Shown: piece by piece, positions 22,787-33,903 of the stretch
Layout: each line of letters starts with the position of its first letter
Numbering within the stretch: position 1 is the first letter of the stretch
Assembly: GCA_963575645.1 (NCBI GenBank)
Contig: OY754467.1
Span: forward strand, 7,750,001-7,814,000
Source of the DNA: Xanthostigma xanthostigma
Lineage: Eukaryota > Arthropoda > Insecta > Raphidioptera > Raphidiidae
Reading direction: 5' to 3'
DNA length: 64,000 nt
Notes under the pieces: model-generated
What the model was told of the DNA's origin: nothing
Databases searched by the model: none
What the model saw: the letters and a program-made list of their open reading frames with translations, nothing else
Position numbers and translations under genes: made by a program

Positions 22787-23444
22787 ACTAGCGGTCCCGC
22801 CCGGTTTCACCCGGGTGCAAAAGAATGAATGGGGAAGGAAGGGACATGAGTACACACATTCATCTTAGTTTACCGAGATGAATGTTGTGTCCAAATTTCA
22901 TAATGATCGGAGTTACCGTTCAAAAGTTTTTGTCGATAAAGAGCTGTATTTAAACTTTTTTTAACTAATAATTTTTTTTAAATGAATTAAATAAAATTAA
23001 AATAAATTTAAATGTAAGCCTTAGAAGAAAGCAATGTAAAAAATAAAAAAAATAAATAAAAATATATTCACCCAACGTGGGGCTCGAACCCACGACCCTG
23101 ATATTGACAGTCGCATGCGCTACCGATTGATCTACCTGAGGTTGTGTTCATTCATCACTAATATAAATTTTGGGAGGTTTAGGTTATGTATTACGGAATA
23201 CGTTATCACGTAAAACTATCGTCCGTAAACCGACTTTACAGACAACCAATTTTTTTTGCAACATTTTTCATTAAAGCTCCGCTCCTAATGGTCGTAGCGT
23301 AATATTATATAGCCTATAGCCTTCCTCGGTAAATGGGCTATCCAACAAAAAAAATGTTATTCAATTTGAACCAGTAGTTCCTGAGATTAGCGCGTTCAAA
23401 CAAACAAACAAACTCTTCAGCTTTATATATTGTACAGATTATTT
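22787..23444 (+). mobile_element. Repeat 'C', long form with tRNA-Lys-like insert, copy 1
   Basis: Starts actagcggtcccgcccggtt and ends 'actcttcagctttatatatt'. Relative to the short copies (30246-30589, 50030-50366) the middle is replaced by ~300 bp containing a minus-strand tRNA-Lys-like relic. No RT coding sequence. Confidence 0.8.
23070..23142 (-). pseudogene. tRNA-Lys-derived relic
   Basis: Minus strand. A perfect T arm (gtgggttcgagccccac) and a D-arm region (aatcggtagcgcatgcgact) closely follow arthropod tRNA-Lys. The anticodon position reads GTC, the anticodon stem has mismatches and the acceptor stem does not pair. It is a tRNA-derived repeat head, not a working tRNA. Confidence 0.7.
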
Positions 23445-23524
23445 TTGACAGCTACAATATAATTATTGTAGTAGAATAAGTGTTACAAGTACTTCTATAC
23501 CACAATAACAGCGGCAAAGATCCA

Positions 23525-23600
23525 GATGTGCCATGGCGCAGTGGTAAGGCCTTCGGCTAGTAGTGACACGGTCCCGGGTTCGACTCCTGCCGACATAATT
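23525..23600 (+). pseudogene. tRNA-like SINE head
   Basis: ccatggcgcagtggtaaggc (A-box-like) and 'ggtcccgggttcgactcctg' (B-box-like) are about 40 bp apart. The acceptor stem does not close. Probably a SINE head; the following AT-rich stretch to about 23900 may be its tail. Confidence 0.5.
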
Positions 23601-24940
23601 GACTCTTTTTTCTGTTCCATTTTATTCCACTTGATATTTATATATTAGGATATATATTTCACATATATTTTTTTTCAATTTTTTTTATTAATTTTTTTTT
23701 TAATCTCTTCAATTGTATTTATTAATCTTTTTTTTTAATAATCTTTTTTTTCAACTGTTGATCTTGCCAACTATTTTATTATGTGATAACAGGATTTTGT
23801 ATAAGTCGAATTTGAAGTTTTTAAATATTTTTTTTTATAAAAAACATTACATATTATACCCAGTTATCTGTGGCAGGAAAATAATAATTTTTAACTTCAA
23901 AAATTAAAAAAACCGTTGAGATCTGTCTAGCTGTATGTCTTTTCACCACACATACTATAATCAGACAACTTCGATTATTGGACACCAATATACAGACGAA
24001 AATTTCGATTACCGGAACTCCACTGTACCTATTTGTGATTAGCCAAATGTCACCTAAAGTTCAATCAATTGTTTGCCAATTTACCGATAACTTGGAACGA
24101 TTTCTCGTTATTTTCGATTCGAACGACGTATAATTAAAACGTTACTTTTAGTTGAGTGCATCATTTTAACGTTGCGGTCACGAACTCGACTCTTTCGTCT
24201 TCCTTTAATCAGTTTTACGAGCTGTTTTATTGCGTGAAATAAATGTCAAAAAGCGAATAAAAACCTGAGATAAAATTCACAAATTTAAATATTTCGCGCG
24301 CCTGCCGGAGTATGTTTTTGTGTGACGTAGGGCCATATTTATTATTAAATTGTAGCTATAAAACTCGCAATGACGTTTTTTCCCCGTTTCTCTTTTTTTT
24401 TGTCTGGACTCCAGTATTCAGATAAAAAACTGTTTTTATGATTCATCGGTAAAAATACAAAGGTAAATTGTACCTAAAAGAATAAATTTCGATTAACTGA
24501 TGTATTCTGGCTGTTGTTTTGTTTTTAAGACCACCAACAATCGGGGTTGTTTGTGTCTAGTAAGTACCAATTCATATTTTCAATTTTTGTTATTTTTTTT
24601 CTAATAAATCCACTTGTATGAGAACTTAGGACCCGGGGCTTGTAATTGAGTAGCCATGGAAACTTCATAAAAACAACGAGATTGTCGAAAATATTTGATT
24701 TACTGCAGGCAATAGGGCATACAGGGCAGAAAATCAGAGATTAGATAGATATTTTTAGAAGTAAGTACTACCAATATTTTATTTTCAATATTTGTTCAAT
24801 TCTTTTTTCGTGTAATAAAGTTCCTATACCTACAGAGAATCGACTGTTCAACCATCGAAAACTGTTTCTACACGATCGGTACTCGATTTTTCGATTGGTC
24901 GTGTATCCAACTTTATTAAAAAAAAAATCAATGTATTTAC
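23601..24940. other. Unassigned AT-rich sequence
   Basis: Long T-runs at 23660-23840; no gene, TIR pair or tandem repeat recognised. Confidence 0.4.
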
Positions 24941-25340
24941 ACCACACTGGCCGAAAGTTTGATATTCTTGCACTGCGCGCAAGAATATCAAACTTTCAGC
25001 CAGTGTATACTATTTTTCTTTATACCTCGGTCGTAAGTACACTTATTAAATACATTAATTAATTAATTAATTAATTAATTACATAAAAACACAGATAAAT
25101 TCCAAGCAAACAGCTTTGAGGTTATACGTAAAAACACGAATGGCAGCTGTTCGCGACTATTAGCTAAAATGTAATAGGGTGTATTAGAGACGACATCTAA
25201 ACAACAGTTGATTGGTTATTTTTTTACTGTCGCCCGAACATACGTACTTCTCGCATCGGTGTAAATGCGTAAATGTTCCACTTTCCCTACAATTGATGCC
25301 GAAAGTATGTACTTTCGATCGAGGTATGAAGAAAAATAAC
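24940..25340. repeat. Repeat 'J', copy 1 (foldback end plus body)
   Basis: 24944-25008 is a tight inverted repeat (cactggccgaaagtttgata / tatcaaactttcagccagtg). The body has 'ttccaagcaaacagctttga', 'aacacgaatggcagctgtt' and two 'cctcggtcg/gatcgaggtatg' ends. It recurs inverted at 42215-42610. A (TTAA)n tract is at 25054-25082. Confidence 0.75.
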
Positions 25341-25384
25341 GTTTCATTATTCGTTTCCATGGTATAATATTAGTTAGATAAATC

Positions 25385-25665
25385 GTAGGAAGATAGAAAT
25401 TGGACGTTTCGTCATTTAATTATGATTTTATCAGCTACTTACTAATAAAATTCAATTGTTAAAAATAAAAAGTTTTTGTTAACATATTAATAAAATCTAG
25501 TTAATGCCATTTTGTCACTTTATTATTTTAACAAAAAAGTTTTTATTTTTAACAATTGAATTTTATTAGTAAGCTGCTGATGAACTCATAATTAAATGAC
25601 GAAACGTCCAATTTAATAAAATTAAATTCAATGTTATCAACCTTTCCAACTTCCTACGATTTATC
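25385..25665. repeat. Foldback repeat with hammerhead-like core
   Basis: Arms of ~120 bp (agataaatcgtaggaagata at the left, 'cctacgatttatctaac' at the right; 'attggacgtttcgtcattta' and its complement). On the + strand, 25577-25583 is the exact consensus CTGATGA, followed by a stem (CTCAT / ATGAC, 4 of 5 pairs) and GAAACGTC at 25601-25608. The mirrored left-arm version has CTGATAA, a mutated core. Confidence 0.8.
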
Positions 25666-26159
25666 TAACGAAGAAAAACAACTTTTATACAACGATACAC
25701 ATTAGTTCGAAAACGAGACGGCAAAAGAAACGTTTGGAGACGTCTGTTTTTTACTATGGAAGCTATAGCACGACTTCGAAGTGATTGAAGTTGCTGATAA
25801 AATACAAGACGTGCCGGCAAGCTGGTTTTAAACCTATCGAAAGTATCAATTTTTAATTAAATTTTCTTGTCGGTGTCGCTTCTGAAAATCAATCATTTAT
25901 CATAATCTTACCCCAAAAAAACTTACACTGCAGTGAAATGAACCGTGCAGCCGGCGGAGATTATTTTGTGAAATATGGAATTTGAAAATATCAGTGTATA
26001 AGCGGAGTTTTCGTATCGATAGAAGTGTAACTTCTTTATGCAATACTCAAAGGTTATTTTAGACCAGGGATGTCAGACTGATTTTTCTAAAGGGAGATTT
26101 ATAAGATGTAGGGTGTGTTAGCGGGCCAGACTCTAAATTAAAAACTTAATTTATTAAGC

Positions 26160-26580
26160 TTATTTAGGTAGTACGAGCACCAAGACAATTTTAAATAAAA
26201 GGCTTGATTTTTTTTATATGAAGTTGGACTTAAGTCTAAACCAATTCTGAAAATTTTAGGGGGGGGGGGGTTGCCCGATTATTTAAATAAATAAATGACT
26301 TTATGGTAAAACGGTAGATGGATGATATGTTTTCATTGATTTCTCCAAGACTAGTCGGTGGAAATTAAAAAAAAAAACTATTTAAATTAAAGTTAAAACT
26401 TTAATAAATTATTGAAAACAAAAAAAAAAAACCGTTGTGCCCGACTAATTAAAAAGATATTTCCACCGACTAGTTTTGGAGAAATCAATGGAAACATATA
26501 TCATCCATCTACCGAAATATTAAAAAAAATCGAGCCTTTTATTTAAAGTTGCCTTGGTGCGCGTACTACCTTAAATCAAT
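26160..26580. repeat. Foldback element, ~125 bp arms
   Basis: Left arm contains gtagtacgagcaccaag, 'gatttctccaagactagtcg'; right arm contains 'cgactagttttggagaaatc', 'cttggtgcgcgtactacc'. The arms are interrupted by small indels; a G-run (ggggggggggg) sits at about 26261. Confidence 0.8.
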
Positions 26581-26744
26581 TTTCATATATCTAAAGGTAC
26601 TAAAAAGGGTAAGTTATCTGGAGCTTGAGGATCCAGACACCTAAGGTATCTTGTTTTTGATAAGCTCATTGATGTCAGGTGTCTAAAATCCTCACTGGAT
26701 AAATTCTGGTCATCAACCAATTTTCATATAAAGATATTGAAAAT

Positions 26745-26855
26745 TAATAAGGTAAAAGATCCGTAAAAAATCCGCCAAAAACTAACGGATACGGATACGG
26801 ATCTTTCTTCTCCCTCGGATATCCGCGGATACGGATATCCGGCACATCACTAGTT
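26745..26855. repeat. 'ggatacgg' repeat, end fragment
   Basis: Matches the right end of the element at 28271-28797: 'ccgccaaaaactaacggata', 'ctcggatatccgcggatacg', 'ccggcacatcacta'. Confidence 0.75.
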
Positions 26856-27241
26856 CTGAAACAATTTTGTAACGACGTCCTTTTAATTAATACGCCCGAT
26901 TGTCATTGTACTTGCCCGACTAACTTTTCTCATAATTTCCATGACAAGTTCTGTGTGGCGGCGACTCTGTGGTCAGTTTCTGTCCGCCGAAGAGCTCACG
27001 ATAATAACTTCCATCTAACTGCGTATGATATTAAAATAGATATGTGATAAATGTTGAGCGTAATGTTAGTTCTCCGCCAGTGCCGGACTAGTTATGCGAT
27101 TTTTACGAATACTAGTGGTCGAAATTCGACCGTAATTCATTAAACTTTTTAAGTTTGAACGTTATTGAGGTTAATAATAATTAGCGGAAATAGGATCAAT
27201 GTAGTGAATACCATCAATAAAAACTTGTTTTTCACGCAACG

Positions 27242-27268
27242 TTTCGTTTTTAATTGAAACTTCTTCAG
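27242..27268 (-). ncRNA. Hammerhead-like core, degenerate
   Basis: Minus strand CTGAAGA, A, GTTTC, AATTA, AAAAC, GAAA. Four of five stem pairs form. Followed by CGTTG rather than CGTC, so the cleavage triplet seen elsewhere is absent. Confidence 0.35.
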
Positions 27269-27407
27269 GCGTTCAAAACCAAAAGTCATGACATTGTCAA
27301 TAAAAATATTGTCATTGTCACCTTATATTCAATTTATTATAGTATGAAATGTAGTAAATATATCCTTTTCTATAGACTTCATTAAATTAAATGTTAATAA
27401 ACCGTCA

Positions 27408-27490
27408 ATTGAAATAAAATAAACAACATATTAAATTGCGAACTATAGTAATATTTTGCAATTTAATAGGTTGTTTATTTTATTTCATAT
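27408..27490. repeat. Small perfect foldback
   Basis: attgaaataaaataaacaac and its complement, with 'atattaaattgc' / 'gcaatttaatag' towards the centre; the loop is ~12 bp. Confidence 0.8.
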
Positions 27491-27519
27491 ATACAGGGAC
27501 AGGAGAATCCTACTATGTT

Positions 27520-27720
27520 ATCTAAATATATAAAAGAAAACCGTGACTGACTGACTGACTGATCCATCAACGCACAGCTCAAACCACTGAACGGATTAGG
27601 CTGAAATTTGGCACACAGATAGTTATTATGACGTAGGCATCCGTTAAGAACGGATTTTTGAAAATTCAACCCTTAAAAGGGTGTAACAGGGGTTCAAAAT
27701 TTCCATGGAGAAATCATATA
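27520..27720 (+). repeat. Transposon tail relic
   Basis: 'ctgactgactgactgatcca', 'accactgaacggattaggct', 'gaaatttggcacacagatag' and 'cccttaaaagggtgtaacag' in this order are a very common insect interspersed-repeat pattern. Related to 29338 and 29655. Unclassified. Confidence 0.5.
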
Positions 27721-28270
27721 AGATGATGTAATAATTCGAAGGTACGCAGGATTACTCCTGTCAACAAATAAATAAACAAGTGTTTCATACTTTTCCAAGA
27801 ACAACCCCTTCAGAGGGTAAAAAAAGATAAATAGTCTAAAAATCAACATGGCTGTCATTTTCAAGGTTTTTCAGGACGGTGATCGCGTCAATGTCATCAA
27901 TTTTGAAATTTATTAGTGGGGGTCTACATTGAGAAAGGAGCGACTATGCCAAATAATGGGAATGCAAGTATGTGTGATGAACGTAAATTATTGACGCTCA
28001 ACAACTGAGGTCACATAAGCTCCAGTGTGACCGTATTATACTGTCGTCCGATGTGTGTGAATAAATATTTAACCTAGGATTGAATAAATCCCTGGGTAAT
28101 GAATAAAGTTGTCCTGGTGCAGTGATAAACAGATTGAGCGCTGTAATTGGATTAATATTTAATTTCGGTTTAATATTTAATCTCGGATTAATACGATGGC
28201 TCGAAACGTAAAAACCACTACATGAAACTATACTATTTTACATTGTTGTAAGCGTCGTTTACATAGATAA

Positions 28271-28797
28271 TTGTGATGTGCCGGGTCGTTAAAAATGTAT
28301 ATCCGCGGATACGGATCTGAATACGTTTGGTTTCAAGATCCGCGGATACGGATACGGATCTTAACTTTCTTAGAGTACGCGGCGATAAATATTGCACATC
28401 GACCTTTAGAAAGAGACTATCTGTTATGGGAAAAAGTTATTGACCTCTTTAAGACTTAACTCTCGTAACATATTATCTCTTTCCAAAGATCGATGTGCAA
28501 TATCTCATTATAAAGATAGTTGATTTAGTACCTTTGAGTTATGTACTATTAGTATGGTATTCACTACGATAATTAATGTTTGCAATATAAAGGTGCCAAA
28601 TACGATTTAAAAAAATAAAAAATAATCTAAATGGAATTTAACAGGTTTTCATTATTACCTAATCACCTATATATATAAAATTTCATCTATGAATTGAAAA
28701 TTAATAAGTTAAAAGATCCGCCAAAAACTAACGGATACGGATCTTTCTTCTCCCTCGGATATCCGCGGATACGGATACGGATATCCGGCACATCACT
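28271..28797. mobile_element. Non-autonomous TIR element rich in ggatacgg
   Basis: Left end gtgatgtgccgg and right end ccggcacatcac are exact complements. Subterminal repeats of 'ccgcggatacggatac' occur at both ends. The terminal sequence resembles hAT-type ends but no target duplication was found. The interior (28380-28500) holds its own inverted repeat (gcacatcgacctttag...ccaaagatcgatgtgc). Confidence 0.75.
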
Positions 28798-28845
28798 AAT
28801 AGATATATACCTGTCAAATCGTCACCGTTAAGATAAAAAAAAAAT

Positions 28846-29050
28846 AAAAATGTGTTACGATAAGGCATTACAGAAGTGAAACTTCTAGTTGCAAATCATA
28901 CGATCGCATTTGGACAAGTGGAAAAAATGTGTTACGAGATAGTTTCACGTTCAGATATTATTTCGTCTGTACAAGTTAATCTGCAAATGCAATCGTATAT
29001 GATTTGCAACTAGAAGTTTCACTTCTGTAATGCCTTATCGTAACACATTT
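28846..29050. repeat. Foldback element, ~68 bp arms
   Basis: aatgtgttacgataaggcat and the complement 'atgccttatcgtaacacatt' at the ends; near-perfect arms including 'gtgaaacttctagttgcaaa'. The spacer is ~70 bp. 'ttcgcaggtttactgcaaat' follows twice (29061, 29095). Confidence 0.85.
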
Positions 29051-29218
29051 TTAATTTTTTCGCAGGTTTACTGCAAATATTGTTTTTTTTATTTTCGCAG
29101 GTTTACTGCAAATGTTTTTTAGCTCAAGTATTATTGTGATAAATTAGTCGAAAATTTTATATATAATAGGTATACTTAAAAATAATTTTAAAAAAATGAA
29201 AAAAACAAATTGTTGCGC

Positions 29219-29288
29219 GCACCTGACGATAATCGAACCCGGGCCGGCCGCGTGGTATGCCAGCATTCTACCACTGACCTACCAATGC
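29219..29288 (-). pseudogene. tRNA-Gly-derived relic
   Basis: Minus strand gcattggtaggtcagtggta, then 'gaatgctggcataccacgcg' and 'cccgggttcgatta'. It follows tRNA-Gly(GCC) closely, but the anticodon position reads ACC, the T stem is broken (cccgg / tatcg) and the acceptor stem pairs poorly. Not functional. Confidence 0.7.
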
Positions 29289-29337
29289 TCGCAAAGAATC
29301 ATCATATTATTATTATTATTAATTATTATTATTAATA

Positions 29338-29890
29338 TTATAAATGCGAATGTAAGTTTGTTTGTTACGCTTTCACGCAAAAACTACTTAACCGATCATC
29401 ATGAAACTTTGCACATACACTCTTGAAGGTATTAGAAGTAACATAGGATACTTTTTATTAAAAAAAAATAAAAATTTTTTACGAAAAATAAGAAAGGGTT
29501 GAAAACATTTTTTGGGCCCAAAAATACCGAAAAATTTCTCCGAATCGTTTCAAAATTGAAATTTAACCCTTTAGTAATGATTAAAATGTGCTATTAAAAT
29601 TTCATTAAAATCGGCCCGACAGGACCGGACTTACAAATTTTATGAAAACGAAATATTATAAATGCGAATGTAAGTTTGTTTGTTACGCTTTCACGCAAAA
29701 ACTACTTAACCGATCATCATGAAACTTTGCACATACACTCTTGAAGGTATTAGAAGTAACATAGGATACTTTTTATTAAAAAAAAATAAAATTTTTTTAC
29801 GAAAAATAAGAAAATTGTTTGTCAAAATATGTGCAATACCTCATCCCCTGATATGCATGTCAAAAGTCGATTTCCATCTCAATCGCGGGC
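29338..29890 (+). repeat. Direct repeat of ~155 bp, two copies, interrupted by transposon tail
   Basis: tataaatgcgaatgtaagtt at 29338 and 29655; both run through 'aaccgatcatcatgaaactt' to 'ttttttacgaaaaataag'. Between them is a piece matching 9790-9990 inverted. The second copy ends 'aatcgcgggcgtagccgcgg', a common insect transposon end. Confidence 0.8.
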
Positions 29891-30026
29891 GTAGCCGCGG
29901 GTAGCGGCTAGTTGTTTATATAGGGTTACTAATAGTACAATTTCGTGACAAATTCTTTTACAAAGTTCGTTACATATAAGGAAACGAGTTTACCCCTGTT
30001 TTTAAAGAAGTATTCACTTCAAAAAC

Positions 30027-30245
30027 CGGGTCGCAGTGCCAAACGGTGCAGACGATAATGTATATCTATTTGGTTTTACAGACTGTGTGGCTTTATTATG
30101 TGAACTAGACTGTATTTTTGGTCCCTTAACCCTTAATACATCCCTTAAAATAATACGTTTTTTTCTTAAATGCAATATTATTGTCAATCCAACATCGATA
30201 GAATGTATAGAGAGTGTTGACTGCATTTTTGCCCATCTAAATATA
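30027..30245 (+). repeat. Relative of the 9564 insertion, left end
   Basis: 'ccgggtcgcagtgccaaacg', 'gactgtgtggctttattatg', 'cccttaacccttaatacatc' match 9564-9720 imperfectly. Confidence 0.6.
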
Positions 30246-30589
30246 CTAATATATAAAGCTGAAGAGTTTGTTTGTTTGGTTGAACGCGCTAATCTCAGAA
30301 ACTACTGGTTCGAATTGAAAAAAAAAAATTTGTTGGATAGCCCATTTATCGAGGAAGGCTATAGGCTATATAATATCACGCTACGACCAATAGGAGCGGA
30401 GCATCAATGACATATGCTGCAAAATGTAACTCATTTGTCCGTCCGACAAAAACTTTCAAACGGTAACTCCGATCATCATAAAATTTGGGCACAACATTTA
30501 TCTCGGTAAACTTAGATGAGTTTGCGTTCTCATGTCCCTCCCCCTATTTGCTCTTTAGCACCCGGGTGAAACCGGGCGGGACCGCTAGT
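30246..30589 (-). mobile_element. Repeat 'C', short form
   Basis: Reverse orientation. Ends 'cacccgggtgaaaccgggcg' then 'ggaccgctagt'. It contains 'tagcccatttatcgaggaag' and 'cacgctacgaccaataggag'. No tRNA-like insert. It faces the long copy at 30983 about 400 bp away. Confidence 0.8.
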
Positions 30590-30982
30590 CCTATTAAAAA
30601 AAGTGGCGTAGGTACGCCTTAATTTAGTGAATTATTATTTTTAATATGAAAAAATAGCGTCAGAAAACTCAACACTGATTTCATAGTCAAGGACCGGGTG
30701 TTTAATAAATACAGCAAAGTTTGTGTCAGTGTTAATAACGAAAGGAAAAGTTTTTTTCGTACATAAATTAAAATTGCTTGTTACAATTAAAGTAATTTAC
30801 ATAATTATATGCAAATGTAATTAAAAAATTTCCAGTAGCCCTAGTTTCGTCTATATTTAGATGCGAAATATGAAAATGCGGAAACTTATATAAAAAACAC
30901 AGAGAAACGCAATCCTAATAATGATTTGTTTTGCATTTTTCATGTCAATATAATTTATTTTAATCTATTGTCTATATATTAT

Positions 30983-31588
30983 ACTAGCGGTCCCGTCCGG
31001 TTTCACCCGGGTGTAAAAGAACGAATGGGAAAGGGAGGAACATGAGTACACACATTCATCTTAGTTTACCGAGATGAATGTTATGTCCAAATTCATGATG
31101 ATTGGAGTTACCATTCAATCGTTTTTGTCGATAAAAAGCAATATTTAAACTTTTTTTAACTAATATTTTTTTTATAATTAATTAAATAAAATTAAAATAA
31201 ATTTAAATGTAAGCAGAAGAAAGCAATGTAGAAAATAAAAAAAAAATAAAAATATGTTCACCCAACGTGGGGCTCGAACCCACGACCCTGATGTTAACAG
31301 TCGCATGCTTACCGATTGAGCCACCTGAGATTGTGTTCTCACAACGCTAATATGAGTATATAGTGCATTTCACATGAATAGAAGCTTATTTTTGAGATAC
31401 ATTTTGCAACATTTTTCATTAAATCTCCGCTCCTAATGGTCGTAGCGTAATATTATATAGCCTATAGCCTTTCTCGATAAATGGGCTATCCAACAAAAAA
31501 TTGTTTTTACAATTTGAAGCAGTAGTTCCTGAGATTAGCGCGTTCAAACAAACAAACAAACTCTTCAGCTTTATATATTAGTATAGAT
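30983..31588 (+). mobile_element. Repeat 'C', long form with tRNA-Lys-like insert, copy 2
   Basis: Same architecture as copy 1, including the tRNA-Lys-like relic. The insert is therefore a fixed part of this subfamily. Confidence 0.8.
31260..31330 (-). pseudogene. tRNA-Lys-derived relic, copy 2
   Basis: Same T arm as 23070-23142, with a 2 bp deletion in the D-arm region (gcatgcttaccg in place of gcatgcgctaccg on the + strand). Non-functional. Confidence 0.7.
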
Positions 31589-31729
31589 TCGATAGTTCGC
31601 CAGCATCTGTTAGTCTATTTGTCTGTGACCACGATACAGGTCAAACGGATGAGCGGACTGAAAGCAAATTTTGGTTAGTTTGTTATACAAATATGAAGAG
31701 CCCTGTTGTTTTTGGGGGGTTTCGTATAG

Positions 31730-31840
31730 GTGTCTTCGTGATCTGTGTAGGGCCAAACAAGCGGGGGGGACCCAGCTTAAGAAATTACTGATTTGCCCCC
31801 CGCCATGAACAAAAAGCTGGATACGCCCATGCGTGGAATT
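31730..31840. repeat. Repeat 'K', copy 1
   Basis: 'ggggacccagcttaagaaat' and 'gctggatacgcccatgcg'. Inverted counterpart at 41242-41345. Confidence 0.55.
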
Positions 31841-32079
31841 AAGGCGACTGTATTTTCCTGCAACCTGTTTGTTAAAAGAATGTTACGTATGCATTTTCCT
31901 TTGTGGAGAGGTATTTTCTTTGTTGAATCCTACATTAACGAATGTCTTTAACATTTTCTCGAAAGATACGTGTAAAGAAATTCTCCGAGCATTCGAGTTT
32001 CTATAATAATGTATTTAAACTCCATATTATTATTTCTAATGATGTAAAGAAACTAAGAAAATCGATATATTGTTATACT

Positions 32080-32345
32080 AGCTTTTGTCCGCGGTTTGGC
32101 GCATGCAAGTGTCAACTTTGATAAACCTTTTCTTGCCTGACCGCTGAAATCTTACTTGACAATGTCACCTTTTTGTGTCTTATAAAATTGAAAACCGCTG
32201 AACCGCTTTCAATTTGACTTTTATAGTTGTATAGAATAGGTATACCAAATTTCATCAAAATCGGTCCATAGTTTCTTTAGAGTATAATTTGATTTTCAGG
32301 TTATTCTCAAGCAAAAAACGGAAAGACACTAAAATAGGTACATAA
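32080..32345 (+). repeat. LINE-like tail relic
   Basis: 'actagcttttgtccgcggtt' start and 'atttcatcaaaatcggtcca' near the end. No coding remnant. Confidence 0.45.
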
Positions 32346-32645
32346 ATAGATGCCTTTCTATCACGATTATTTGGATTTGCCATAAAGGCGTGGCCTAATC
32401 TTGAAAGCACAATTTACTGTAATTCTATTTTCTGCTAACAGATGTCATAGCGTCAAATGTCAATCGAGACGCGTCTGTAAAATCGAGAGGTTCATTTTCA
32501 GAGGAAAGATATCCAAAGAAGTCCCGAAAATTTCCGGACACGTACAAAGTTTTCCGAAGACTTCCGATGACATCCAAAGAATTCCGGAAACGTCTGAGGA
32601 ATTCCTAAAAAAAAATATTTACACAAAATTCCCCTCGTCACTCGT

Positions 32646-32806
32646 CAGTGGCGTAACTATTCCTACCGTTTGAGGCCCGTTGCAAATTTTACTAAATGTA
32701 AATATTAGGATCCTCCTGTACTCACGGCACTCTTGGACCGAGGGCCTCCTCCAGTCGAGGGCCCGTTGAATTTTGCCCGTCCTACCACCCTATTGTTACG
32801 CCACTG
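32646..32806. mobile_element. hAT MITE
   Basis: A 161 bp element, TIR cagtggcgtaac / gttacgccactg. 8 bp target duplication TCACTCGT (32638-32645) and TCCCTCGT (32807-32814), one mismatch. Confidence 0.9.
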
Positions 32807-33120
32807 TCCCTCGTGTAAAATGTCAGTTTTATTAAATTAAAATAATTGACTAATTCATGTAAAATATTATATCGATCTTCTGTAATCAACAATATCAGTC
32901 TATCTAAACTAATTAGTAAATATATAATAGCACATCCAAGCGACATATTTAGAGCATATAACTTTAAACGACGCATTTCTCCGAATGAATATTTAATGAG
33001 ACTTGAGAAACTTTAACGTAACGTTTGATAATTGTATATCATTGATGACAAGACTATGAAGTATTACATATTTAAAGAATCTTGCACACTTGGATCGCTC
33101 TTCCAGAAGTAATAGACCGG

Positions 33121-33279
33121 TATAATACGCGCCACGGATCTAAAAGGTTCGGAAGTTAGTCACTAACAGTGTCGCAAAGACACATTTTCAAGCAGTTGTG
33201 ACTCCCAGCACCTTCCAACTACCTGCACGGAACGTGCGCTCGTCGGTGATTGGCCGTGATCGCTCGTTGCCTTTGTCAC
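33121..33279 (+). mobile_element. TIR MITE 'A', copy 2 (5' half only)
   Basis: Carries the left TIR tataatacgcgccacggatc and about 150 bp of MITE A. It stops abruptly after ctttgtcac, where sequence resembling the 3' part of an LTR begins. The right TIR is missing. Confidence 0.8.
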
Positions 33280-33460
33280 ACGGACAGTCACAGTGAGACA
33301 GTCATACCAGTTCCTCTCATCGAATGATACATAAATTCGACATAAATTAACAGTCAGTGAACAGTGCTGAGGTAACTGCTGAAACAAATAGTTTAACATA
33401 AATAATCTCTGCTGAGATAAATAAATATTTTCCACCACGAATTAGAACAGTTTTGTTACA
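33280..33460 (+). mobile_element. LTR 3' fragment fused to MITE A
   Basis: Ends 'gaacagttttgttaca', the LTR 3' end of the family at 11000-11633. It begins exactly where MITE A copy 2 breaks off. Confidence 0.65.
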
Positions 33461-33574
33461 ATATTTTATCCTTTTTAGAGACATTATTTGTTTTTTGAGT
33501 TTATTTCAATTAATTTTTTTTTATTTTCCGTTTTAAATAAATCACTTAACACTTTCGATTATACCTACTAGAGC

Positions 33575-33903
33575 CAGGCGCGGTCGCAGCCTGAAATTTT
33601 GGAGGGGGTCATCCACTACACTAATAAAAAAAAGGTATCTGGAATAAAATAAACATTATTGCACAAGACACAATTTTATTTTATACCTACATTACATAAA
33701 ACAAATGGAAACTATAAATTTATCGCTGTTAGGGGATAGCTAAAAATTTCCTTTTATTATTTGGCAAATTTTTGAGATTTTTCAATAGCTAAAAATTTCC
33801 TTTTATTATTTGGCAAATTTTTGAGATTTTTTAATTTGACTTTAGATTTTGGGGGGGGGTCATGTCCCCTGTGAACACTCCCCCCCCCTTCGGACCGCGC
33901 CTG
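33575..33903. mobile_element. hAT MITE with internal duplication
   Basis: A 329 bp element, TIR caggcgcggtc / gaccgcgcctg. Perfect 8 bp target duplication ACTAGAGC (33567-33574 and 33904-33911). A ~49 bp segment (gctaaaaatttccttttatt...) is repeated twice at about 33738 and 33787. Confidence 0.93.

Noticed and set aside
23070..23142. Functional tRNA gene
   Set aside because: Only the T arm is intact; the acceptor and anticodon stems are broken and the same relic recurs inside repeat C copy 2.
29219..29288. Functional tRNA-Gly gene
   Set aside because: The T stem and acceptor stem do not pair and the anticodon position is altered.
30036..30410. 124-residue plus-strand open frame
   Set aside because: It spans the boundary between two different repeats (relative of the 9564 insertion and repeat C), so it is not a single gene.
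32300..32332. Possible terminal MGAT4 exon after gattttcag, reading VILKQKTERH and a stop
   Set aside because: Phase and length fit and the V-I-L-K pattern faintly matches the expected end, but it sits in a LINE-like tail (atttcatcaaaatcggtcca just upstream) and short matches like this are expected by chance in 46 kb.
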